64,000 bases of DNA from Larkinella rosea. Lineage in GTDB: Bacteria; Bacteroidota; Bacteroidia; Cytophagales; Spirosomataceae. Position numbers and translations under genes: made by a program. Location: NCBI RefSeq assembly GCF_003858635.1, contig NZ_RQJO01000015.1, positions 496,001 through 560,000 on the forward strand, read 5' to 3'. Position 1 is the stretch's first letter; every line of letters starts with the position of its first letter. The notes under the pieces were generated by a model. It worked only from the letters and a program-made list of their open reading frames with translations. It made no database searches and had not been told where the DNA came from. Below are positions 1 through 6,487 of the stretch, one piece after another.

Positions 1-257
1 AAAGGGATACCGATGGGCCAGGAATAAATGGATCTTTTAAAATCAAGGGAAAGTACATCTTTCGGTGTGATTCGATAACCCAAATTTAATTGCACATACT
101 CCGGGTTATTTACTTTGGCAAAATTTCCCAACATATAGAGTGAACTTCCAACGAACCACCGTTTATACGTACTATCTTGGTTGGCATATTGGGCATTCAC
201 CTGTAAACGGCTTGCCAACACGAGGGCAAGTCCAATCCATACAATCTTCTTTTGCAT
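1..257 (-). CDS. Secreted/outer-membrane protein, partial (N-terminal 85 residues)
   Basis: The frame is open from an ATG at 257 to the window edge, so only the N-terminus is present. It begins with a signal peptide (MQKKIVWIGLALVLASRL, then VNAQ), with likely cleavage after VNA or NAQ near residue 23. The mature part has alternating hydrophobic residues and phrases such as WFVGSSLYMLGNFAKVN, LNLGYRITPKDVLSLDFK and SWPIG. This resembles an outer-membrane beta-barrel or surface protein of Bacteroidota, but the family cannot be named. It may share a promoter region with nothing upstream, because the next gene is transcribed away from its 5' end by only a short gap. Confidence 0.6.
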   Translation of the reverse strand, partial: MQKKIVWIGLALVLASRLQVNAQYANQDSTYKRWFVGSSLYMLGNFAKVNNPEYVQLNLGYRITPKDVLSLDFKRSIYSWPIGIP

Positions 258-340
258 ATCTTTTTAATTGATCTTAAACGATATGGCAAAGATGGATTGG
301 CAATCGGCTTGAAATCGTTCACTTAAGTTAAGAAATGAAG

Positions 341-922
341 TTACCCTTTGCTTTTTTCCAAAATCCGTGCTCTTAATCGACTCAGGGATTGTGGTTTGAT
401 ACCCAGGTAACTTGATAATTGGTGTTGTGGCACACGTTGAATAAGGTCGGGTCTATTTTGCAGTAAGTTCAGGTAGCGCTGTTCAGGGGAAGAAGTCTTG
501 AACTCGTCAAAATTGATTTGTTGCCGGGCCAACAGTTCTTCGGCCATTAGTCGACACATCAGGTCAAATTTTGGAAACTTGGCATTTACTTCAACGCCCA
601 TATCCGGGTTTGTAACTATCAATATGGTATTCTCTACACAACTGATGAAATACTCAGACGGATCATTATTTTTTACACAATGGGGTGTCAATGCGTCCAT
701 TTCTGTAAAAAAGGCGGTTGTTTTTTCTTCCCCATCGATGATGTAATATTTTCGCAGGCATCCTTTCAGGACAAAATACTCATCGCGCGATTTCTGTCCT
801 TCTTTGAGTAAAATAGTCCCCTTCTTAACCGAGCGGAACAGGTCTAACGAAAGGAGTACGTTCTTCTCCTCTTCCGTCAGAGAAATGTATTTTGCTATGA
901 AGTCAAATAGGATGTCCTGCAT
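341..922 (-). CDS. Crp/Fnr family transcriptional regulator
   Basis: A 193-residue regulator. An N-terminal cyclic-nucleotide-binding-type beta-roll (roughly residues 20-115, with GTILLKEGQKSRDEYFVLKGCLRKYY) is followed by a long helix (MCRLMAEELLARQQ) and a C-terminal winged helix (VPQHQLSSYLGIKPQSLSRLR). The recognition helix LGIKPQSLSRLR is typical of the Bacteroidota Crp-like proteins that usually do not bind cAMP. I place the start at the internal ATG (922) because family members begin a few residues before the first helix; an ATG at 967 would add 15 residues. The ligand and targets are unknown. It lies at the edge of the repeat-rich accessory segment. Confidence 0.85.
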   Translation of the reverse strand: MQDILFDFIAKYISLTEEEKNVLLSLDLFRSVKKGTILLKEGQKSRDEYFVLKGCLRKYYIIDGEEKTTAFFTEMDALTPHCVKNNDPSEYFISCVENTILIVTNPDMGVEVNAKFPKFDLMCRLMAEELLARQQINFDEFKTSSPEQRYLNLLQNRPDLIQRVPQHQLSSYLGIKPQSLSRLRARILEKSKG

Positions 923-1110
923 TGTTTTGCTGTTGTTACTGTCGTCTGTTATATGGGCCACCACCATTCGGGCTTTGTGCCGTTGGGGAATTGACCAACC
1001 GGCCGCCCGGAAACGAAGCTAAATTAACAAACAAAAGTTGAAGTTTAGAACGAATACCGAACAGAATTCCGTCCGCCGAAACGACAGCCTGGATAGGCAC
1101 TGCCGATGAT

Positions 1111-1254
1111 CTCCGTTCGCGTGTCGCGAGTGCGGACTAGTCGTAAGGGCTTCCCGCCCGAAGCCGGTTTTAGCATACATTTTCAGCTTATTGCGAGGAC
1201 GGGCCGGAGGATTTGTGGATAGGAGTCACTCGCGGCACGCGAGCGAGAACGGAG
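1111..1254 (+). repeat. Foldable ~140 bp intergenic repeat, copy 1
   Basis: First of five related elements. It begins CTCCGTT and ends AACGGAG. Near each end lies a CTCGCG...CGCGAG or similar hairpin that also pairs with the other end. Inside it carries the conserved blocks AAGGGCTTCC.GCCC, GAAGCCGGTTTTAGC, ATTGCGAGGACGGGCCGGAGG and TGTGGATAGGAGTCACTCG. The left arm is shortened compared with copy 3. It lies 90 nt past the stop of the minus-strand SnoaL-like gene. The comparison was made by eye. Confidence 0.85.
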
Positions 1255-1344
1255 AAATGGTGGGGCATTTGAAAACCGTCTGCCCCCTATTGCCGATGCG
1301 ATTTTAGCGGTAGTAGGTTTGCTATTTGCTTCGCTATCGCTTAT

Positions 1345-1710
1345 TTATTTAATGTCCAAAAACAGATACAGCGATTTTATCAAGTCATTGTCAATAAAAG
1401 CAACGTCCATTCCTGTGGCAATTGGTGTCGCCCCTTTTGGTCCAAGGTTCCAGGAAACAATCTGTGTTGCATGGTTTATTTGGGATGGCTTGTTCAATTC
1501 GAATTGAAATTCAATTGCCCATTCTGTCTGCAATTTTGCTATCAGTTCGTTAATCGCTGTGTGTCCAACAATGGCTTCCCCGGTATTGCTTTCGTAAAAG
1601 TGAATGTCAGGTGCATAAATTTCCTGCATGGCCTTCAACCGATTGTCTGCATTTCGGTCATTCCAAATGACAAGTAAGCTGTCTTCCAGGAGTTTCGCCG
1701 TTGTTGCCAT
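1345..1710 (-). CDS. SnoaL-like / NTF2-fold small protein
   Basis: A 121-residue cytoplasmic protein with no signal peptide. The pattern LKAMQEIYAPDIHFYESNTG...VGHTAINELIAKLQ, followed by FELNKPSQINHATQIVSWNLGP, is that of SnoaL-like polyketide-cyclase/NTF2 folds: a helix, then a cone of strands that closes on a hydrophobic pocket. The length matches stand-alone family members. Substrate and reaction cannot be told from the sequence. It stands alone between two copies of the ~140 bp repeat, 90 nt from copy 1 and 125 nt from copy 2, which makes it look like a one-gene cassette. Confidence 0.75.
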   Translation of the reverse strand: MATTAKLLEDSLLVIWNDRNADNRLKAMQEIYAPDIHFYESNTGEAIVGHTAINELIAKLQTEWAIEFQFELNKPSQINHATQIVSWNLGPKGATPIATGMDVAFIDNDLIKSLYLFLDIK

Positions 1711-1835
1711 ACATTTTATTGTTTTTGTTGTATTTTATTTCCGTTGTTACGTCTTACGGCTTTAAACTAAGTCATTTTTCGGACCTTCACCACATTACCG
1801 CAAAGGATTTGCTTGTATCCTTGTTTTTTTCGTAT

Positions 1836-1970
1836 CTCTGTTGTCGTGATTGAGAGTAAGAAGGGCTCCCAGCCCAAATCCGGTTTTAGCGTACATTTTC
1901 AGCTCATTGCGAGGACGGGCCGGAGGATTTGTGGACAGGAGTCACTCGCGGCACGCGAGCGAGAACGGAG
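1836..1970 (+). repeat. Foldable ~140 bp intergenic repeat, copy 2
   Basis: Same orientation as the other copies. The right half is intact, ending TCACTCGCGGCACGCGAG then CGAGAACGGAG. The left arm is eroded (CTCTGTTGTCGTGATTGAGAG) and has lost the CTCGCG-TGT-CGCGAG hairpin. The inner hairpin AAGGGCTCCCAGCCC is kept. It ends 31 nt before the stop codon of the minus-strand AraC gene. Confidence 0.85.
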
Positions 1971-2001
1971 ACACCGAGTTAACCGCAGCGCTTATGATCG
2001 G

Positions 2002-2910
2002 TCAGTTAAAAGCTGCCCTGAATTCCAACGGGCTTTGTTTTGTTTTTGTCCGGAAGAATTTACTGAACGATTGTGAATGTTCAAAGCCCAGTTTATAGGC
2101 GATTTCGCTGACGGATAACTCGGTGGTGGATAGCTTTTCTTTGGCTTTTTCAACCAGTTTTTCGTGGATGTGCTGTTGCGTGGTCTGTCCCGTTAACTGT
2201 TTGAGCAGACTGCTTAAGTACTTGCTTGAAATGGTTAACGTATCGGCAATATACTGAACGCTTGGTAGCCCGGTTGCGAGTAACTCTTCGTTATTAAAAT
2301 AATCGCTTAACACCGCTTCCAGGCGGTTTAAAATCTGGCTGTTGGTTATTTTCCGCGTGATAAACTGGCGTTCGTAAAACCGCTGGGCGTACGTAAACAG
2401 CAATTCCAGCTGGGCAATAATAACATCCTGACTAAACTTATCAATGTTGGAATGATATTCCTGTTGAATGTTTTCGATCAGGGTATTGATTAAACTTTCT
2501 TCTTTTTCGGAAAGAAAGAGCGCTTCGTTGGTGGAATACCCAAAGTATTCGTACTGCTTGATTTTTTTGGCGAGTGACGTATTCCACAGAAAATCGGGAT
2601 GAATGAACAGCATCCAGCCTTCCAGATTGTGCGGGACACCGTTCGCTTCACCCCGCAGAATCTGCCCGGGGGCTATAAAAGCCATCAACCCGTCGTCAAA
2701 ATCGTATTTCTGCTGACCATAAAACAACTTATCGCACCCTCTTTTGAGCGATACAACATACAAATCAGTGATAACGGCCTTGATATCCGGATCATCTTTC
2801 AGTCCTTTCAGGTCAATCAGGCCAATGAGCGGATGATGCGGTTTGGGAAGCCCCATCAACCGATGGATTTCCGGGATGGATTTGATCCGGTACGGTTTTG
2901 AATGTGCCAT
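2002..2910 (-). CDS. AraC family transcriptional regulator
   Basis: About 302 residues. The N-terminal two thirds is a cupin-like sensing region (MAFIAPGQILRGE, GWMLFIHPDFLW). The C-terminal ~100 residues form the double helix-turn-helix of AraC/XylS proteins: YIADTLTISSKYLSSLLKQ is the first, and VSEIAYKLGFEHSQSFSKFF is the second with the usual GF.....F...FK core. I use the ATG at 2910; the ATG at 2919 adds only three residues. It lies upstream of the DoxX-like and SDR genes' 3' ends on the same strand, which suggests local control of a small redox cluster. The inducer is unknown. Confidence 0.88.
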   Translation of the reverse strand: MAHSKPYRIKSIPEIHRLMGLPKPHHPLIGLIDLKGLKDDPDIKAVITDLYVVSLKRGCDKLFYGQQKYDFDDGLMAFIAPGQILRGEANGVPHNLEGWMLFIHPDFLWNTSLAKKIKQYEYFGYSTNEALFLSEKEESLINTLIENIQQEYHSNIDKFSQDVIIAQLELLFTYAQRFYERQFITRKITNSQILNRLEAVLSDYFNNEELLATGLPSVQYIADTLTISSKYLSSLLKQLTGQTTQQHIHEKLVEKAKEKLSTTELSVSEIAYKLGFEHSQSFSKFFRTKTKQSPLEFRAAFN

Positions 2911-2960
2911 TTTTACCAAAAATTGTATTCAATCGTTTCGGTTTTCCAGCGTTTCGGCTG

Positions 2961-3305
2961 TTAAAATTTAAACGGATACTTCAACCAGATCAGCAGCAAC
3001 GGAATGGCGAGAAACGGAATTTCAAGTAACGCCATTTTGACATCCCCTGCCCGTAACGCCAAGGCCATGATCAACACAATTGAAACGGCATTCAGCAGGT
3101 TAGCGATAAAAAAGGTTTGCGGAAAAAGCAGCATCAATCCGGCCAGGATGGAAACCACGCCGAAAACCGGCAAAGCGGCTTTGGAAATTCCTAAGGTGGC
3201 CATCATTTTGGCCTGTTCGGCATTGCCGGGCTGAAAAGCATCCCAGCCGTGTTTGAGACCCAGAAAGGCGGATACTAAAAGGAGGATAATGCTCAGAATT
3301 TTCAT
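2961..3305 (-). CDS. DoxX-like integral membrane protein
   Basis: A 114-residue, very hydrophobic protein with four predicted membrane segments, starting MKILSIILLLVSAFLGLKHG. The features GWDAFQPGNAEQAKMMATLG, LPVFGVVSILAGLMLLFP and a final LKYPFKF fit the DoxX/DoxD-like superfamily of four-helix membrane proteins often found near oxidoreductases. The role is uncertain; relatives have been linked to quinone or redox reactions. It sits between the SDR gene and the AraC regulator on the same strand (131 nt and 51 nt gaps) and is probably co-regulated with them. Confidence 0.72.
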   Translation of the reverse strand: MKILSIILLLVSAFLGLKHGWDAFQPGNAEQAKMMATLGISKAALPVFGVVSILAGLMLLFPQTFFIANLLNAVSIVLIMALALRAGDVKMALLEIPFLAIPLLLIWLKYPFKF

Positions 3306-3436
3306 GGGATGTATAGGAGACAGTTAGACAAAAGAGAAAAGATGAAATAGTATTTAGCTGATTTTTAGCTGGTTAGTCGCTTGTCTATTCTCTTTCATCT
3401 GCATCTAGCTTATTGAAGTGGTTTTAATCGTGCGGT

Positions 3437-4228
3437 TTACTGTCTACGATCATTCGTTCCGTACATGTAGGATGCGCCCATTTTGCCGGATTGCGAAATC
3501 AGAAAATTGGGTACCAGTCTACTCAAAATCCGCATCACTTTGGCAATACCGGGATAAATTTCATCCTTGTCGTTCGCCATTCCTTTGATGGCATCCGCTA
3601 CGATTTTTTCCGGAGCCATTAACAGATTCGTGCTAAAGCCCTCTTCATTTTTAAATTTATCATTCAGCGGGGTAGAGCTTCCGGGCGCTACTAATTCCAT
3701 CACTTTAATGCTGGTATTTTTGAGCTGGACCCGTAAGGCCTGCGTGTAGGAACGAAGCCCTGACTTGCTGGCACTGTAAACCGGCGATATCGCAAATGGC
3801 AGCAGGGCAATGCCCGAGGTTACGTTCAGAATAGCCGCATTTTTTTGTTTTTTCAGGTGTGGCAAAAATTGCTGCACCATCCGGATCGGCCCCATCAGGT
3901 TGATTTCAACTTCGCGGGTGATGTCGGCCAGGGCGTGGTGGTGATGCAGACTTAATTTACGCATTTCGCCGGCATTGTTGATGAGAATATTCAGGTGCGG
4001 AAACTGTTGCGTAACCTGCTGGTACAGCCGGACGATGTCGTCTGCGTTGCTCACGTCACTCTGAATGGTGTGCACCTGCGGAAGTTTGCCTTTTATTTCC
4101 TGCAATTTTTCGGTATTGCGACCGGTGATAATAACCGTGTTGCCCAGCGCAATCAATTTCGAGGCAAACTCAAAGCCGAAACCGCCGGTGCCGCCGGTCA
4201 CTAAAATGGTGTTGTTTTGTACGTTCAT
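3437..4228 (-). CDS. SDR family NAD(P)-dependent oxidoreductase
   Basis: A 263-residue classical short-chain dehydrogenase. The cofactor motif TGGTGGFG is at residues 11-18, NNAG follows beta-strand 4, and the catalytic pair YSASK places Tyr151 and Lys155 four residues apart. The sequence TGR after the second strand suggests NADP(H). It is close to the DltE/YdfG-like group by its ILVTGGTGGFG start and its C-terminal APEKIVADAIKGM. The start is the ATG that gives MNVQNNTILV; an upstream ATG at 4252 adds eight residues. It is the first gene of a likely SDR-DoxX-AraC set. The substrate is unknown. Confidence 0.88.
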   Translation of the reverse strand: MNVQNNTILVTGGTGGFGFEFASKLIALGNTVIITGRNTEKLQEIKGKLPQVHTIQSDVSNADDIVRLYQQVTQQFPHLNILINNAGEMRKLSLHHHHALADITREVEINLMGPIRMVQQFLPHLKKQKNAAILNVTSGIALLPFAISPVYSASKSGLRSYTQALRVQLKNTSIKVMELVAPGSSTPLNDKFKNEEGFSTNLLMAPEKIVADAIKGMANDKDEIYPGIAKVMRILSRLVPNFLISQSGKMGASYMYGTNDRRQ

Positions 4229-4414
4229 GGATCTGATCGTTTGGTACGGCAAAGTTCAGCAGTCGTCAGAAAACGGATGTAGTCAAAAGTCGCTATGTTG
4301 TAGCCGAAAGGGAAGAATTGGAGCGATGGGGAGATGGGCACTCACGCGATTTTGCTTCCGCTGCGATTCCACCGCCGGGCGATGGTGGTTTTTCAAGGTA
4401 TAAAATAAAGAGAA

Positions 4415-4563
4415 CTCCGTTCTCGCTCGCGTGTCGCGAGTGAGCAATAAAAGGAAGGGCTTCCAGCCCGAAGCCGGTTTTAGCGTACATTTTAGATAGG
4501 TGCGTGGACGGGCCGGAGGTCCTGTGGATAGAAGTCACTCGCGGCACGCGAGTGACAACGGAG
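4415..4563 (+). repeat. Foldable ~140 bp intergenic repeat, copy 3 (most complete)
   Basis: The 149 bp reference copy. Ends: CTCCGTTCTCGCTCGCGTG... and ...GCGAGTGACAACGGAG, complementary over about 29 nt with few mismatches. Each arm also contains its own hairpin, CTCGCG-TGT-CGCGAG on the left and CTCGCG-GCA-CGCGAG on the right. Internal hairpin GGGCT-TCC-AGCCC is at 4457-4469, and a second one is GGGCC-GGA-GGTCC. The element ends 3 nt before the stop codon of the DUF2071 gene. Confidence 0.9.
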
Positions 4564-4566
4564 CGG

Positions 4567-5274
4567 TTATTTACTCTTTTCGCTTTTCCATTCGTGTTCA
4601 ATGTCTGTCAAAAGTAATGCATTGTCAAAAGTCACAGAACCTTTTGGGAAAATCTCTTCGTTTTCAAAAAAACTTGATTTTACTTTCAATACTTCAAGTG
4701 GTTTAACTTCCCATTTATACGCTTTCAATCTTATTCCATCAAATTTGTTTTTATTTGGCGAGTAACCAAGGTCGCCATTTTCAAAAAAATCAGAAGCGTT
4801 ATTTAATGTTTCAAAAATTGATTTGTCGTTAAATAACTTCGTTTCGGAAGCGTCAATTAAAAGTTCAGTTCCGTCTAAACTTTTAAAGTCAATATGGTAA
4901 TTTCCGTCATTTTCATTTACATTAAATTTTGCGTAGTAATGTTTTCCAGGAAATATTCTTCCGCCAACAAGAGCGTTTAGTTTAAGTGAAGTATCTCTAC
5001 GAGGGATGTAAACGCCAGATTTAATTTCTCCGTTTTCGTCCCACTCAACTGCAATTCTGTGAGCACCATTTTCAGAGTTCACTCCAATAAACTCAGGAAG
5101 TCCTTTTGGTTTTATCTTTTTTAGTCTGATTAAACAAATTCCGACGATTGCTTTGTCTTTATAAAGTTTGGGTCTAAACGGAAATGGAATAATTCTTTCA
5201 ACAGCTTTTGGGTCAGCTGTAAAGTTGATTAAAATTCTTCTGTCGATATATCCGTGTAGTGTCGGGATCTTCAT
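4567..5274 (-). CDS. DUF2071 (YqjF-like) protein
   Basis: A 235-residue protein beginning MKIPTLHGYIDRRILINFTA, with the family signature of a Bet v1/START-like acetoacetate-decarboxylase-like fold annotated as DUF2071: a start on HGYIDRRILINF, PFPFRPKL, VGICLIRLKKIKPKGLP and a central RRDTSLKLNALVGGRIFPG. Its function is not established. The gene is visibly richer in A+T than the genes after 6.4 kb, with many Asn, Lys and Phe codons, a sign of different ancestry. Copy 4 of the repeat starts 15 nt upstream of its ATG, leaving no room for an ordinary promoter outside the repeat. Confidence 0.75.
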   Translation of the reverse strand: MKIPTLHGYIDRRILINFTADPKAVERIIPFPFRPKLYKDKAIVGICLIRLKKIKPKGLPEFIGVNSENGAHRIAVEWDENGEIKSGVYIPRRDTSLKLNALVGGRIFPGKHYYAKFNVNENDGNYHIDFKSLDGTELLIDASETKLFNDKSIFETLNNASDFFENGDLGYSPNKNKFDGIRLKAYKWEVKPLEVLKVKSSFFENEEIFPKGSVTFDNALLLTDIEHEWKSEKSK

Positions 5275-5289
5275 TTTCTTGTTGAATTT

Positions 5290-5434
5290 CTTCCGCTCGC
5301 GTGTCGCGAATGAGGAGTATTGTAAGGGCTTCCAGCCCGAGGCCGGTTTTTAACGTAAACTTTTAGCTCATTGCGAGGACGGGCCGAAGGCCCTGTGGAT
5401 AGGAGTCACTCGCGGCACGCGAGCGACAACGGAG
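5290..5434 (+). repeat. Foldable ~140 bp intergenic repeat, copy 4
   Basis: It starts near 5290 (CTTCCGCTCGCGTGTCGCGAATGA) and ends GCGACAACGGAG. It has the best second inner hairpin of the five, GGGCC-GAA-GGCCC. The left end overlaps the promoter position of the minus-strand DUF2071 gene, and the right end is 69 nt from the stop of the next minus-strand gene. Confidence 0.87.
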
Positions 5435-5503
5435 TGTGCCGCTAAATCGGACCACCTCAAAGGTTATATCTATCATTATATAAAATGAACTATAAAAACT
5501 CCT

Positions 5504-5902
5504 TTAATTTAATAGGTATGAAATAAAAAATACAATTAAAATACTAAAAAACGATCCTAAAAATACAAAAATAAAATTATAAATGAGAGCTTTAATATGT
5601 TCTGGGTCTTGATTGGCATCAATAGGTCTATCGAATATATCCCTATGAAGATTCTTGAAGATTAAATTGTAGATAAAAAAAATGAGTCCGGCCAGGATTA
5701 ATTTGCTTGGTAGAGTTAATGCAATCGTTTGCAAATTTCCACTAGTAAATAGTACAACGATTAGTGATAATATAGCAATAAAATAGCCAAAGTATACATA
5801 ACGCAAACCTTCATTAATTTGCTTCAATGTTGGATATACCCCTCTCATTCTTTTAAGAAAGAAAAAATATCCTTCACGGATAGTAGTTAAAAAATTAATC
5901 AT
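5504..5902 (-). CDS. Hypothetical AT-rich membrane protein
   Basis: A 132-residue protein with no family I recognise. A basic, aromatic N-terminus (MINFLTTIREGYFFFLKRM) precedes three predicted membrane segments at about residues 36-55, 66-84 and 107-131. A polar loop between the last two (NLHRDIFDRPIDANQDPEH) probably faces one side of the membrane. The base composition is strikingly AT-rich compared with the core genes, which suggests horizontal origin. It is a single-gene unit flanked by repeat copies 4 and 5, with a 12-bp stem hairpin just upstream of the start. Confidence 0.6.
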   Translation of the reverse strand: MINFLTTIREGYFFFLKRMRGVYPTLKQINEGLRYVYFGYFIAILSLIVVLFTSGNLQTIALTLPSKLILAGLIFFIYNLIFKNLHRDIFDRPIDANQDPEHIKALIYNFIFVFLGSFFSILIVFFISYLLN

Positions 5903-5910
5903 ATAATTAA

Positions 5911-5944
5911 CTACTCCGGTGTAAGCGTTCTCACACCGGAGTAG
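5911..5944. repeat. Perfect 12-bp inverted repeat upstream of the membrane gene
   Basis: CTACTCCGGTGT and ACACCGGAGTAG are separated by 10 nt. It lies 9 nt upstream of the start codon of the minus-strand membrane protein gene, so it would be in the 5' leader or act as an operator. It has no T-run, so it is a poor terminator. Confidence 0.7.
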
Positions 5945-6001
5945 GAATTAGTCATGGATGGTGTAATACACTATAAATTAAACAAATACCGCCAATTTCA
6001 A

Positions 6002-6139
6002 CTCCGTACTCGCTCGCGTGTCGCGAGTGAGCAATACAAGGAAGGGCTTCCAGCCCGAAGCCGGTTTTTAGCTCATTGCCAGGACTGGCCAGAGGCTCTG
6101 TGGATAGGAGTCACTCGCGGCACGCGAGCGACAACGGAG
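6002..6139 (+). repeat. Foldable ~140 bp intergenic repeat, copy 5
   Basis: It begins CTCCGTACTCGCTCGCGTG and ends GCGACAACGGAG. The stretch between GCCGGTTTT and AGCTCATTG is about 10 nt shorter than in copy 3. The second inner hairpin reads GGCC-AGA-GGCT, so pairing is partly kept through a G-U pair. This is the last copy; beyond it begins the GC-rich core region. Confidence 0.87.
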
Positions 6140-6487
6140 ATATTGCCCTCTTTTCCTCGGACGTGAAGTTATAAAAGAAAATTAGAGTTTATCGTATGGT
6201 CACGGTGTTCACTGCCCCTCTCTCCGGGCGGTGAACTACTTAGACTGGCCGTATGATTTAAGTAGTTTTTCTCAGATTGTGGGGCGCAAATAGGCATTAA
6301 GAAAATTTAATTTTCAGACCTCGTTGTTCTGCTTTGCAGGAAGTTAGCTCAGCTTTTGTTCAGCTAAATTTTGTTTTCTGGACTTCGCTGTCGGGTCCAA
6401 GAAATCACAACTCTCCCATAACCTTCCCGTAACACTGAGGTAATATAGCCGCTCTACCTTTGGGTCGTCAAAAAACGACACCAAACC
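6140..6487. other. Intergenic leader region before the TonB receptor
   Basis: About 350 bp with no supportable ORF. It separates the accessory segment from the TonB-receptor operon. The only signal I can point to is a TAnnTTTG box near its 3' end. No tRNA or recognisable riboswitch was seen. Confidence 0.5.
6455..6462 (+). promoter_or_regulatory. Candidate Bacteroidota -7 promoter box TACCTTTG
   Basis: It matches TAnnTTTG, the -7 element of the Bacteroidota housekeeping sigma factor, and lies 26 nt before the TonB receptor ATG, implying a short leader. A clear -33 TTTG box at the usual spacing is not evident, so the call is tentative. Confidence 0.4.

Noticed and set aside
4293-4601. Open frame covering repeat copy 3
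   Set aside because: Formed mostly by the repeat itself and non-coding flanks; similar short frames occur in the other copies for the same reason.
1111-6139. Canonical integron attC sites
   Set aside because: The element ends (CTCCGTT...AACGGAG) do not show the RYYYAAC and GTTRRRY core pair in the needed order, and no integrase is present. The cassette idea is kept as a hypothesis only.
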